Positions 33,818-41,827 of a DNA stretch of 61,502 bases are shown here, in pieces. The stretch spans positions 1 through 61,502 of the forward strand of contig JACZKS010000181.1 in assembly GCA_014859895.1 (NCBI GenBank), written 5' to 3'. Source of the DNA: Rhodospirillales bacterium. Lineage in GTDB: Bacteria > Pseudomonadota > Alphaproteobacteria > Rhodospirillales > Shumkoniaceae. The notes below the pieces were generated by a model that saw only the letters and a list, made by a program, of their open reading frames with translations, was not told the DNA's origin and ran no database searches. The position numbers were made by a program, and so were the translations under genes. Within the stretch, counting starts at the first letter, position 1. Each line of letters opens with the position of its first letter.

Positions 33818-35347
33818 CTACATGCCGGGGCCGTACTGCCAGGGCGCAAATTCGCTGTCGCCCAGCCCCAATTCCTCGCTCTTCGACTTCTTGCCGGAGG
33901 CGACGGCCAGGATTTCGCGGAAGATGCGCTCGCCCATCTCGGCCACCGTCGCCTCGCCGTCGGCGATGATCCCGCAGTTGATGTCCATGTCGCCGGTAAG
34001 GCGCGTGAACATCGGCGTGTTGGTGGCCAGCTTGATGACCGGCGCCGGCTTGCAGCCCCAACCCGAGCCGCGCCCGGTGGTGAAGCAGTTGATGGTGGCG
34101 CCGCCGGCGACGATGCCGGTCACCGAATGGGGGTCGTAGCCGGGGGTGTCCATGAAGACGAAGCCCTGAGCCTTGACCGGCTCGGCGTACTCGACCACCT
34201 CGACCATGTTGGTGGTGCCGCCCTTGGACACCGCGCCCAGGGATTTTTCCAGAATGGTGGTCAGCCCGCCTTCCTTGTTGCCCGGCGACGGGTTGTTGTC
34301 CATCTCGCCGCCCCGCTTGGCGGTGTAGTCCTCCCACCAGTGGATACGCTCGACCAGCTTCTCGCCGACGGCGCGCGACACCGCCCGGCGCGTCAACAGG
34401 TGTTCCGCGCCGTAAACCTCGGGCGTCTCGCCCAGCACGGCGGTACCGCCGTGGCGGACCAGCAGGTCGGCCGCCGCCCCCAGGGCCGGGTTGGCGGTAA
34501 TGCCGGAATAACCGTCGGAGCCGCCGCATTGCAGCCCCAGCATCAGGCGGCTGGCCGGCACCGTCTGGCGCCGGGCCTTGTCGGCCTCGGGTAGCATCTC
34601 GCGGATCATCTCGACGCCGCGGCGGATGGTTTCCATCGAGCCGCCGGCATCCTGGATGTTGATGAAGCGGCTCATCTTGGTATCGCTGAGCCCGTAACGC
34701 TCGACGATGCTGTCCACCAAGTTGCTCTCGCAGCCCAGCCCGACCAGGACGAAGCCCGCGACATTGGGATTGGCCGCGTAGCCGATGGTGCAGCGTTGCA
34801 GGATATGGACGTCCTCGGTATCGACGCCGCGCCCGCAACCGCCGCCGTGAGTCACCGGGAAGACGCCGTCGACATGGGGGAATGCGGAAAGCGCGTCGCC
34901 GCGGAAGGCGTCGGCGATGCGGTTGGTAACGGTGGCCGAGCAGTTGACCGTGCTGATCGCCGCGATGTAGTTGCGCGTTCCCACCCGGCCGTCGGCCCGC
35001 ACGTAACCTTCGAAGGTGGCGCGCTCGGCCTCGGGCACCATGCCGGGGTCGCGGCAGTCGGACCCGAAAGCGTAGTCGCGATCGAAACTGCCCATGCCCA
35101 GGTTGTGCAGGTGGACGTGCTGGCCCGGGGCGATGTCGGCGGTGGCGAACCCGATGATCTGACCGTACTTGCGGACCGGCTCGCCCTTGGCGATGGCCAC
35201 CGTCGCCGCCTTGTGGCCGGCCGGCACCGCCTGCGCCAGGGTCACGCCTTCGCCTTCCAGCACGGAGCCGGCGGCCAACGCCTCGCGGGCCACCACCACG
35301 TTGTCGGAGGATGCCAAACGGATGATCGGGGTCTTGTGCGCGCTCAT
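33818..35347 (-). CDS. UxaA-family dehydratase (altronate/galactarate dehydratase type)
   Basis: A 509-residue iron-dependent hydro-lyase. An N-terminal SAF-like domain (about residues 10-90, with KYGQIIGFATADIAPGQHVH) is followed by the UxaA domain: FEGYVRADGRVGTRNYIA, HGGGCGRG, LGLQCGGSDGYSGITANPA, NPSPGNKEGGLTTILEKS and NCFTTGRGSGWGCKPAPVIK. These are diagnostic of altronate dehydratase and GarD. It removes water from a sugar acid to give a 2-keto-3-deoxy acid. The SAF and catalytic domains are fused, as in E. coli UxaA. It lies 79 bases after an Lrp-type regulator on the same strand. The exact sugar acid is open; the uronate genes at the window's right end suggest hexuronate or aldarate use. 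Confidence 0.9.
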   Translation of the reverse strand: MSAHKTPIIRLASSDNVVVAREALAAGSVLEGEGVTLAQAVPAGHKAATVAIAKGEPVRKYGQIIGFATADIAPGQHVHLHNLGMGSFDRDYAFGSDCRDPGMVPEAERATFEGYVRADGRVGTRNYIAAISTVNCSATVTNRIADAFRGDALSAFPHVDGVFPVTHGGGCGRGVDTEDVHILQRCTIGYAANPNVAGFVLVGLGCESNLVDSIVERYGLSDTKMSRFINIQDAGGSMETIRRGVEMIREMLPEADKARRQTVPASRLMLGLQCGGSDGYSGITANPALGAAADLLVRHGGTAVLGETPEVYGAEHLLTRRAVSRAVGEKLVERIHWWEDYTAKRGGEMDNNPSPGNKEGGLTTILEKSLGAVSKGGTTNMVEVVEYAEPVKAQGFVFMDTPGYDPHSVTGIVAGGATINCFTTGRGSGWGCKPAPVIKLATNTPMFTRLTGDMDINCGIIADGEATVAEMGERIFREILAVASGKKSKSEELGLGDSEFAPWQYGPGM

Positions 35348-35426
35348 GGTTCTTCCTTCGGTCGGATTTGAGCGAAAGATAAGCTCGGGGGCGGCCCCGC
35401 GCCAATGCTTTAGTTTGGCACCGTCG

Positions 35427-35906
35427 TCACGGATTGCCGGGCAACGGCAAGGCGGTGCGGTACTTCACCTGGTTCAGCGCGAAGCTGGATCGGATGTTGG
35501 CGACGCCGGGGATGCGCGTCAGATGGTCGAGCAGAAAGCGCCGGAAGGCCGCCACGTCGGCCGCCACCACCCGCAGCAGATAGTCTGAATCCCCCGTCAT
35601 CAAATAGCACTCCATGACTTCGGGCAGCGCCCGCACCGCGCGCTCGAAGGCTTCCAGTCCGGTCTCCACCTGCTTTTCCAGGGTGACGCTGACGAACACG
35701 CTGACCGGCATGCCGGCGACCACCGGGTCGAGCAGGGTGGCATAGCGTTCGATCACCCCCGATTCCTCAAGGTCCCGGACGCGGCGCAGGCAGGCCGAGG
35801 CCGATAGCCCGACGGTGCGCGCCAAGTCGGCATTGGAGATGCGGGCATCCTCCTGGAGGTGTTCCAGGATGCGGCGGTCGATTGCGTCAAACGAGTGATT
35901 TTGCAA
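35427..35906 (-). CDS. Lrp/AsnC-family transcriptional regulator
   Basis: A 159-residue regulator: N-terminal winged HTH ([40 protein letters not shown]) and C-terminal RAM ligand domain ([32 protein letters not shown]). The only usable in-frame start is TTG at 35906, with an upstream in-frame stop just before. It is divergent from an AceE-like gene; the 136-base region between contains several TTGC/GCAA half-sites and a perfect GTTGCGAA/TTCGCAAC inverted repeat. It probably controls that gene and perhaps the downstream UxaA gene in response to an amino or keto acid. Confidence 0.9.
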   Translation of the reverse strand: MQNHSFDAIDRRILEHLQEDARISNADLARTVGLSASACLRRVRDLEESGVIERYATLLDPVVAGMPVSVFVSVTLEKQVETGLEAFERAVRALPEVMECYLMTGDSDYLLRVVAADVAAFRRFLLDHLTRIPGVANIRSSFALNQVKYRTALPLPGNP

Positions 35907-36042
35907 TGATTGCGACTCTTTTCAGGCATTGGTAGACATGATGTTGCGAACATATGCCATTTTGCGGCAACCTTCGCAACCATCGACGACGCCGGCCATG
36001 CTATCATCCGTCGATCGATCGCTGCCGCCACGGAGGGCGCCC
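35907..36042. promoter_or_regulatory. divergent promoter region with Lrp-like operator half-sites
   Basis: Inverted repeat GTTGCGAA (35943-35950) and TTCGCAAC (35973-35980) with centres 30 bases apart; between them lies TTGCGGCAA (35962-35970); a further TTGCAATGATTGCG overlaps the Lrp start at 35901-35914. Regularly spaced TTGC/GCAA half-sites are typical for cooperative Lrp-family binding. GGAGGG at 36032 is the ribosome-binding site of the plus-strand gene. Confidence 0.55.
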
Positions 36043-38460
36043 ATGACTGTCGGAACTGCTCCCGCCCTCACCGCCATCCCCGGCGGCAAGGCGTTGCGCC
36101 GTCCCGGCGCCGCATCGCCGGCGGTCGGCACCGACACCCTTGCCGTGCTGAGGGAACTGGAGCGCAAGGCCCTGTGGCTGTCGTGCTGGATGATCCATCA
36201 CGCCAATCACGTGCGACCGTCCAGGGACGGCCTCAAGGTCGGCGGCCATCAGGCTTCCTGCGCCTCGTCGGCGACCGCGCTCACGGCGCTTTACCTCAAT
36301 GTGCTGAGGCCCGAAGACCGGGTGGCGGTCAAGCCGCACGCGGCGCCGGTCTTCCACGCCCTGCAATACCTGCTGGGCCGCGAGCCGCTGGATCACATGG
36401 TCAACTTCCGCGCCCTTGGCGGCGCCCAATCCTATCCGTCGCGCACCAAGGACGCCGACGACGTCGACTTCTCGACCGGCTCGGTCGGCCTCGGCGTCGG
36501 CGCCACCCTTTTCGCCTCGCTGGTGCAGGATTACGTCCGCCTGCACGGCTGGCTTCCCCCCGAACGGCCGGATGGCCGGATGATCGCCGTCATGGGCGAC
36601 GCCGAGCTGGACGAGGGCAACGTTTTCGAGGCCCTGCTCGAAGGCTGGAAGCACGACGTCCGGAACCTGTGGTGGATCATAGATTACAACCGCCAGAGCC
36701 TGGACGGCGTCACCAACGATTTCCTGTTCAGGAAGATCAGGGACTTCTTCCGCACCGTCGGCTGGAAGGTCGTCATCCTGAAGTACGGCAAGCAGCTCGA
36801 AGCCGCCTTCGAGGGACCGGCCGGCGAGGCGCTGAAGAAGTGGATCGACGACTGCCCCAACCCCCTCTATTCGGCGCTCTGCTTCAAGGGGGGCACGGCG
36901 TGGCGCCAACATCTGGCCCGCGACCTCGGCGGCGCCAGCGGATTCAAGACCTTCCTCGATTCCCACGACGACGCCTCGCTCCACGCGCTGATGACGAATC
37001 TCGCCGGCCACGACATGGAATCGGTGCTGGAGGCGTTCCACGCGGCGAAGTCCGACGCGCCCCATTGTTTCGTCGCCTACACCATCAAAGGCATGGGCCT
37101 GCCGCTGGCCGGCCACAAGGACAACCACGCCGGGCTGATGACGCCCGACCAGATGGAAGCCTTCCGCGCCGCGATGGGCATCGAGGCCGGCCGCGAATGG
37201 GATCGTTTCGCCGGGCTGGCCTATGACGAGCAGGCCCTGCGGTCCTTCCTGGAAAACGTGCCGCTGGCCCGCGCCAAGCCGGCCGCGCCGCCGCCCTCCG
37301 TCATTCGCATCGCCCCCATCGCCGCGCCGGCGGCCGAAACGATGTCGACCCAGGAAGCCTTCGGGCGCATCATGACCGAGCTGGGTAAGCGTGAGGACGA
37401 GTTGGGGCGGCGCATCGTCACCACGTCACCCGACGTCACGGTGTCGACCAGCCTGGGCGGCTGGGTGAACCACAAACGCCTGTTCAGCCGCGAGAGCCAG
37501 CAGGACGTCTTCCGGCTGGAGGGCGTGCCTTCGCCGCAACGTTGGGGAAAGCGGCCGGAAGGCCAACACATCGAACTGGGCATCGCCGAGAACAACCTGT
37601 TCCTGCTGCTCTCGGCCCTGGGGCTTTCCGACAGGCTGTTCGGCCAGCGGCTGCTGCCTATCGGCACGCTCTATGATCCCTTCATCGCCCGCGGCCTCGA
37701 CGCGCTGACCTATGGCTGCTACGCCGATGCCCGCTTCATGGTCATCGGCACGCCGTCCGGCATCTCGCTGGCCCCCGAGGGCGGCGCGCACCAGTCCGTC
37801 ACCACGCCGCTGATCGGCCTCGGCCAGCCGGGCTTGACCGCCTTCGAGCCGGCCTTCGCCGACGAACTGGCCGTCCTCATGGAATGGGGATTCGCCCACA
37901 TGCAGGCGAAGAAGGGCGGCTCGGTCTATCTGCGCTTGAGCACGCGGCCGATCCGCCAGCCGGCGCGCCCGATGACGGAGGATCTTCGCGATGCCGTGCT
38001 CGCCGGCGGCTACTGGCTGCGCGAGCCGGCCCCCGGCGCCGAACTGGCCGTCGTCTACACCGGCGTGGTGGCGCCCGAGGCGCTGGAGGCGTTCGAGCAG
38101 ATCCGCGAGGACATTCCCGGCGCCGGCCTGCTGGCCGTCACCTCGGCCGATCGCCTTTACGCCGGCTGGCAAGCCGCCCGGCGCACCCGCGCCCATGGCG
38201 GCGGCAAGCCGGCCACCATCGAAACCCTGCTCGGTCGCCTCGCCCCCAACGCCGCGCTGATTTCCGTGATCGACGGCCATCCGGCGACGCTGGCCTGGAT
38301 CGGCGGCGTCGGCCGCCATCGGGTCCACCCGCTGGGGGTCGAGCGTTTCGGGCAATCCGGCGACATCCCCGACCTCTACCGGCTGCACGGCATCGATGCC
38401 GCCGCCATCCTGGACGCCGCCGCCGCCGCCTGCCTGGAACGTCTGGACGGCATCCATTAG
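36043..38460 (+). CDS. thiamine-diphosphate 2-oxoacid dehydrogenase E1-like protein (AceE/MdeB type, transketolase superfamily)
   Basis: An 805-residue transketolase-like protein with three TPP-family domains. The TPP-binding motif is MGDAELDEGNVFEALLEGW followed by IDYNRQSLDG near residue 215; HQASCASSATALTAL and HAAPVFHALQYLLGRE lie near residue 75-110; FVAYTIKGMGLPLAGHKDNH near residue 350 is AceE-like; the pyrimidine domain has HIELGIAENNLFLLL near residue 510. It resembles homodimeric pyruvate dehydrogenase E1 and MdeB more than transketolase. MdeB (2-oxobutyrate dehydrogenase E1) is likewise controlled by a divergent Lrp-type gene, MdeR. No E2 or E3 gene is adjacent. The substrate is inferred only. 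GGAGGG lies 6 bases before the ATG. Confidence 0.78.
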   Translation: MTVGTAPALTAIPGGKALRRPGAASPAVGTDTLAVLRELERKALWLSCWMIHHANHVRPSRDGLKVGGHQASCASSATALTALYLNVLRPEDRVAVKPHAAPVFHALQYLLGREPLDHMVNFRALGGAQSYPSRTKDADDVDFSTGSVGLGVGATLFASLVQDYVRLHGWLPPERPDGRMIAVMGDAELDEGNVFEALLEGWKHDVRNLWWIIDYNRQSLDGVTNDFLFRKIRDFFRTVGWKVVILKYGKQLEAAFEGPAGEALKKWIDDCPNPLYSALCFKGGTAWRQHLARDLGGASGFKTFLDSHDDASLHALMTNLAGHDMESVLEAFHAAKSDAPHCFVAYTIKGMGLPLAGHKDNHAGLMTPDQMEAFRAAMGIEAGREWDRFAGLAYDEQALRSFLENVPLARAKPAAPPPSVIRIAPIAAPAAETMSTQEAFGRIMTELGKREDELGRRIVTTSPDVTVSTSLGGWVNHKRLFSRESQQDVFRLEGVPSPQRWGKRPEGQHIELGIAENNLFLLLSALGLSDRLFGQRLLPIGTLYDPFIARGLDALTYGCYADARFMVIGTPSGISLAPEGGAHQSVTTPLIGLGQPGLTAFEPAFADELAVLMEWGFAHMQAKKGGSVYLRLSTRPIRQPARPMTEDLRDAVLAGGYWLREPAPGAELAVVYTGVVAPEALEAFEQIREDIPGAGLLAVTSADRLYAGWQAARRTRAHGGGKPATIETLLGRLAPNAALISVIDGHPATLAWIGGVGRHRVHPLGVERFGQSGDIPDLYRLHGIDAAAILDAAAAACLERLDGIH

Positions 38461-38547
38461 ATTAATTCCAGATTGCCCCGCGGCCCCTTATTGGGTGAAA
38501 TGGCGGCCGGCACGCGTCGTCGGCGTTCGTTGAGGGAGGCCCGATCC

Positions 38548-39507
38548 ATGAAACCTGTCGTTCTCGTCACCCGCAAGCTGCCGGACGCCGTCGAGGCGCG
38601 CCTTCGCCGCGACTACGAGGCCCGCCTCAACCCCACCGACACCCTCTATTCGGCCGAGCAGATCGTCGAGCGGGCCGAAGGCGCCGACGCCATCCTGCCC
38701 TGCCATACCGAGAAGTTCACCGCCGAGGTGATCGCCCGCCTGCCCAAGAGCGTGCGCGCCATCGCCAATTTCTCGGTCGGCTACGACCATGTCGACGTCG
38801 CCGCCGCCAAGGCGCGCGGGCTGATTGTCACCAACACCCCCGACGTACTGTCCGACGCCACCGCCGAGTTGACGATCATGCTGATGCTGGGCGCCGCGCG
38901 CCGCGCCAGCGAGGGGGAGCGCCTGGTGCGCACCCGCCAGTGGAAGGACTGGAGCCCCAGCTTCATGGTCGGCACCCAAATGACCGGCAAGCGTCTGGGC
39001 ATCCTGGGCATGGGCCGGGTCGGGCGGGTCACCGCCAGGCGGGCCCGCGGCTTTGACATGGAGATCCATTACAACGACCTCCGCCGGCTGCCGGCCGAGA
39101 TCGAGGACGGGGCCACCTTCCATCCCAGCCCCGAGGACCTGATGCCCCACTGCGATTTCCTGGCCATCCACTGCGTGGCCAGCCCCGAGACCCACAAGCT
39201 AGTCAACGCCGAGCTGATTGCTCGGCTGCCCAAGGGCGCCATCGTGGTCAACGCCAGCCGCGGCACGGTCGTCGACGACGACGCCCTGATCGCCGCCCTG
39301 AAATCGGGCCATGTGGGAGCGGCCGGGCTCGACGTCTACAACGACGAGCCGGACATCCACCCCAGCTACCGCGAGCTCGCCAGCACCTTCCTGATGCCGC
39401 ACATCGGCAGCGCCACGCGGGAAACCCGCGACGCCATGGGATTCAGGGCGCTGGACAACCTGGACGCCATCTTCGCCGGCCGCGAACCCCGCGACCGGGT
39501 GGCCTGA
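38548..39507 (+). CDS. D-2-hydroxyacid dehydrogenase (glyoxylate/hydroxypyruvate reductase type)
   Basis: A 319-residue NAD(P)-dependent dehydrogenase. Motifs: ANFSVGYDHVDVAAAKARG near residue 75, nucleotide-binding GILGMGRVGRVTARRARG near residue 152, the Arg site in VNASRGTVVDDDALIAAL near residue 235, Glu in YNDEPDIHP, and catalytic His in LMPHIGSATRETR near residue 290. This pattern matches the GyaR/glycerate dehydrogenase group. GGGAGG lies 6 bases before the ATG at 38548. It lies downstream of the AceE-like gene and upstream of a TRAP system; glyoxylate or hydroxypyruvate would fit the nearby gcl. Confidence 0.9.
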   Translation: MKPVVLVTRKLPDAVEARLRRDYEARLNPTDTLYSAEQIVERAEGADAILPCHTEKFTAEVIARLPKSVRAIANFSVGYDHVDVAAAKARGLIVTNTPDVLSDATAELTIMLMLGAARRASEGERLVRTRQWKDWSPSFMVGTQMTGKRLGILGMGRVGRVTARRARGFDMEIHYNDLRRLPAEIEDGATFHPSPEDLMPHCDFLAIHCVASPETHKLVNAELIARLPKGAIVVNASRGTVVDDDALIAALKSGHVGAAGLDVYNDEPDIHPSYRELASTFLMPHIGSATRETRDAMGFRALDNLDAIFAGREPRDRVA

Positions 39508-39922
39508 CGGCGTGGGCCGCCGACCGAGTCGCGCCGCCGGTCGCAATGTGCGCGATGGTTGTTTTTCATCCTTGGAAATTTCGTTGATCGGTTTTGGGAT
39601 GGCCGCCCGGCCGGCGCCTTTCGGTGCAAATTCCTATCCCCTATTGCCCTTAGAAAGATTGTGATAATACCGCGCTCTCTCAAATTACGAAATTCTTATA
39701 AAATGGGTTGAAGAACACCGAAAAATACCGGACTGTATGGCGTGTTGAATGATCGTACGACGCATTCTCGCAATCGTCGATTGTCCGACATCCGGTCCCA
39801 GAGGATGGAAAATCGGAGGCAACGGCCAAGCCGCAAGGCGAAATCAACAAATCAAAAACCACTCTCAGGGCGCGGTTTTCCCAATGGCTTCACGCAACTC
39901 TCACAGACGGGGAGGTGAGACG
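39508..39922. promoter_or_regulatory. AT-rich 415-base regulatory region upstream of the TRAP operon
   Basis: No gene is seen. Base composition drops sharply (about 39640-39740 is AT-rich), suggesting a promoter. Two operator-like palindromes follow: TCGTACGA at 39753-39760 inside GAATG...CATTC (39747-39767), and CAATCG-T-CGATTG at 39771-39783. GGGGAGGTGAG at 39910 is the ribosome-binding site of dctP. No cognate regulator gene is directly adjacent; the IclR gene at 44880 is a candidate. Confidence 0.45.
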
Positions 39923-41047
39923 ATGGAAAAGACCAAAGAGAACGTAACGCGCCGTAGGTTTCTGAAAGCGGGTGCCGTCGTGGCGGGCGGCGCCGCGGCG
40001 ACGGTTGCAATGCCGAACGTATCCCGCGCCCAGACCGTCACCCTCAAGATGCAGGGTGCGTGGGGCGCGAACGACATTTTCAATGAAATGGCCGCCGATT
40101 ACGTCAAGCGGGTCAACGACCTGGCCGGCGGTCGCATGAAGATCGACTATCTGGTCGAAGGCGCGGTCGTCAAGGCGTTCCAGGTCATGGACGCCGTCCA
40201 CCGCGGCGTGCTCGATGCGGGCCATCAGGTGACGGTGTACTGGTACGGCAAGAACAAGGTGGCGTCCCTGTTCGGCACCGGCCCCGTGTGGGGCCAGAAC
40301 GCCCACCACATCCTGGGTTGGATTCATTATGGCGGAGGCAAGGAACTCTATGCCGAAGTCATCGAGACCCTCGGCCTCAACGTGGTCGGCTTCTTCTGCA
40401 TGCCGATGCCGACCCAGCCGCTCGGCTGGTTCAAGAAGCCGGTGGCGACCGCCGCCGACATGAACGGCCTCAAGTACCGCACGGTGGGCTTGGCCGCCGA
40501 CGTCTTCCAGGAAATGGGCGTCCGGGTCACCCAGCTTCCTGGCGGCGAGATCGTGCCGGCCCTGGAAAAGGGCGTCATCGACGCCTTCGAGTACAACAAC
40601 CCGACCTCGGACATGCGCTTCGGCGCCGCCGACGTCGCCAAGAACTACATGATGGGCAGTTACCATCAGGCGGCGGAGTTCTTCGAAATCCTGTTCAACA
40701 AGGACAAGTTCGCCGCCCTGGCGCCAGAGCAGCAGAAGATCCTCGAGTATGCGGCCGAGGCGGCCTCGACCAACAACTTCTCGAAGGCCCTCGACAACTA
40801 CTCGCGTGACCTGCTGGAACTGAAGAAAAAGGGCGTCAATATCAAGAGGACTCCGGCGGGCGTCTTCGAGGACCAGCTCAAGGCCTGGGACAAGGTGACG
40901 GCCAAACTGATGGAAGATCCGCTGTTCAAGAAGGTGGCGGAATCCCAGAAGGCGTGGTCGCACCGGGTGGCCTACTACGAACTGTTGAACGCGGCGGACT
41001 ACAAGGCCGCCTTCGACCACCACTTCCCCGGCGAACTCGGCTTCTAA
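39923..41047 (+). CDS. TRAP transporter substrate-binding protein, Tat-exported (TakP-like)
   Basis: A 374-residue DctP-family protein. It has a twin-arginine signal (TRRRFLKAGAVVAGGAAATV, residues about 9-28), then VTLKMQGAWGANDIFNEMA. Other features: QVMDAVHRGVLDAGHQVTVYWYGKN, LPGGEIVPALEKGVIDAFEYNNP near residue 210 (the TRAP signature with conserved Asn) and HQAAEFFEILFN. The EYNNPTSD variant and the Tat signal are typical of the TakP group, which bind 2-oxoacids. It is the first gene of a complete TRAP operon with the small and large permeases downstream. Ligand not proven. Confidence 0.92.
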   Translation: MEKTKENVTRRRFLKAGAVVAGGAAATVAMPNVSRAQTVTLKMQGAWGANDIFNEMAADYVKRVNDLAGGRMKIDYLVEGAVVKAFQVMDAVHRGVLDAGHQVTVYWYGKNKVASLFGTGPVWGQNAHHILGWIHYGGGKELYAEVIETLGLNVVGFFCMPMPTQPLGWFKKPVATAADMNGLKYRTVGLAADVFQEMGVRVTQLPGGEIVPALEKGVIDAFEYNNPTSDMRFGAADVAKNYMMGSYHQAAEFFEILFNKDKFAALAPEQQKILEYAAEAASTNNFSKALDNYSRDLLELKKKGVNIKRTPAGVFEDQLKAWDKVTAKLMEDPLFKKVAESQKAWSHRVAYYELLNAADYKAAFDHHFPGELGF

Positions 41048-41088
41048 GCGCCAAGGGCCGCCGGTGTCGGAAGTCGGCAACGGAAAGG

Positions 41089-41114
41089 GGGGTGACGCCG
41101 CCCGGCGTCACCCC
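41089..41114 (+). terminator. perfect intercistronic hairpin between dctP and dctQ
   Basis: GGGGTGACGCC (41089-41099) pairs with GGCGTCACCCC (41104-41114) over a 4-base loop. No T tract follows. It probably protects the upstream mRNA end or ends part of the transcripts, giving more binding protein than permease. Confidence 0.6.
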
Positions 41115-41152
41115 GCCGTTGCACCCGAAATCTCTCCATCAAGAGCCATTCC

Positions 41153-41827
41153 ATGAAACACATCCTTGATTTCATCGAGGGCATCAGCGTGTGGACCGGC
41201 AAAAGCTTCGCCTGGTGCATCCTGATCCTGGCCCTGGCCACCACCTACGAGGTGTTCGTGCGCTACGTGCTGCGCGACCCCACGGCGTGGGCCTTCGACG
41301 TGAGTTACATCATGTACGGCGCGCTGTTCATGATGGCCGGCGCCTATACCCTTTCCCGCGATGCCCACGTTCGCGGCGATGTCATTTTCCGCCTATGGCC
41401 GCAGCGCGTTCAGGCCGCGATCGAGCTGACCCTGCTCATCCTCTTCCTGTTTCCCGGCATGGCCGCGCTGGTCTACGCCGGCACCGACTACGCCATGGAT
41501 TCCTGGCGCTGGAAAGAGGCCAGCATCAACAGCCCGATCGGCATTCCCGTCTATCCGCTGAAGACCCTGCTGCCGATCGCCGCCGGCGCGGTGTTCCTAC
41601 AGGGCATCGTCGAAGTGGCGCGCTGCATCCAGTGCCTGCGGACCGGCCAGTGGCCGCCGCGCGCCCATGACGTCGAGGAAATGGAAACGGCGATCCTCCA
41701 GCAGGTCGAGAATGAACGAAAGAGGAAGGCCGAAATGGCGGCATTGCGCGGCATTTCCGTTGAGGAATTGGAAGCCGAACTGGCCGCCCAGGAGACGGCG
41801 GCCAAGCAGGAAGGGGCTCCCCGATGA
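41153..41827 (+). CDS. TRAP transporter small permease (DctQ)
   Basis: A 224-residue inner-membrane protein with four hydrophobic segments in its first about 160 residues, including WTGKSFAWCILILALATTYEV near the start and VRYVLRDPTAWAFDVSYIMYG, the DctQ signature. The last about 60 residues form an unusual cytoplasmic charged helix (EEMETAILQQVENERKRKAEM...EELEAELAAQETAAK). The stop overlaps the DctM start by ATGA. The ribosome-binding site is weak. Confidence 0.92.
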   Translation: MKHILDFIEGISVWTGKSFAWCILILALATTYEVFVRYVLRDPTAWAFDVSYIMYGALFMMAGAYTLSRDAHVRGDVIFRLWPQRVQAAIELTLLILFLFPGMAALVYAGTDYAMDSWRWKEASINSPIGIPVYPLKTLLPIAAGAVFLQGIVEVARCIQCLRTGQWPPRAHDVEEMETAILQQVENERKRKAEMAALRGISVEELEAELAAQETAAKQEGAPR

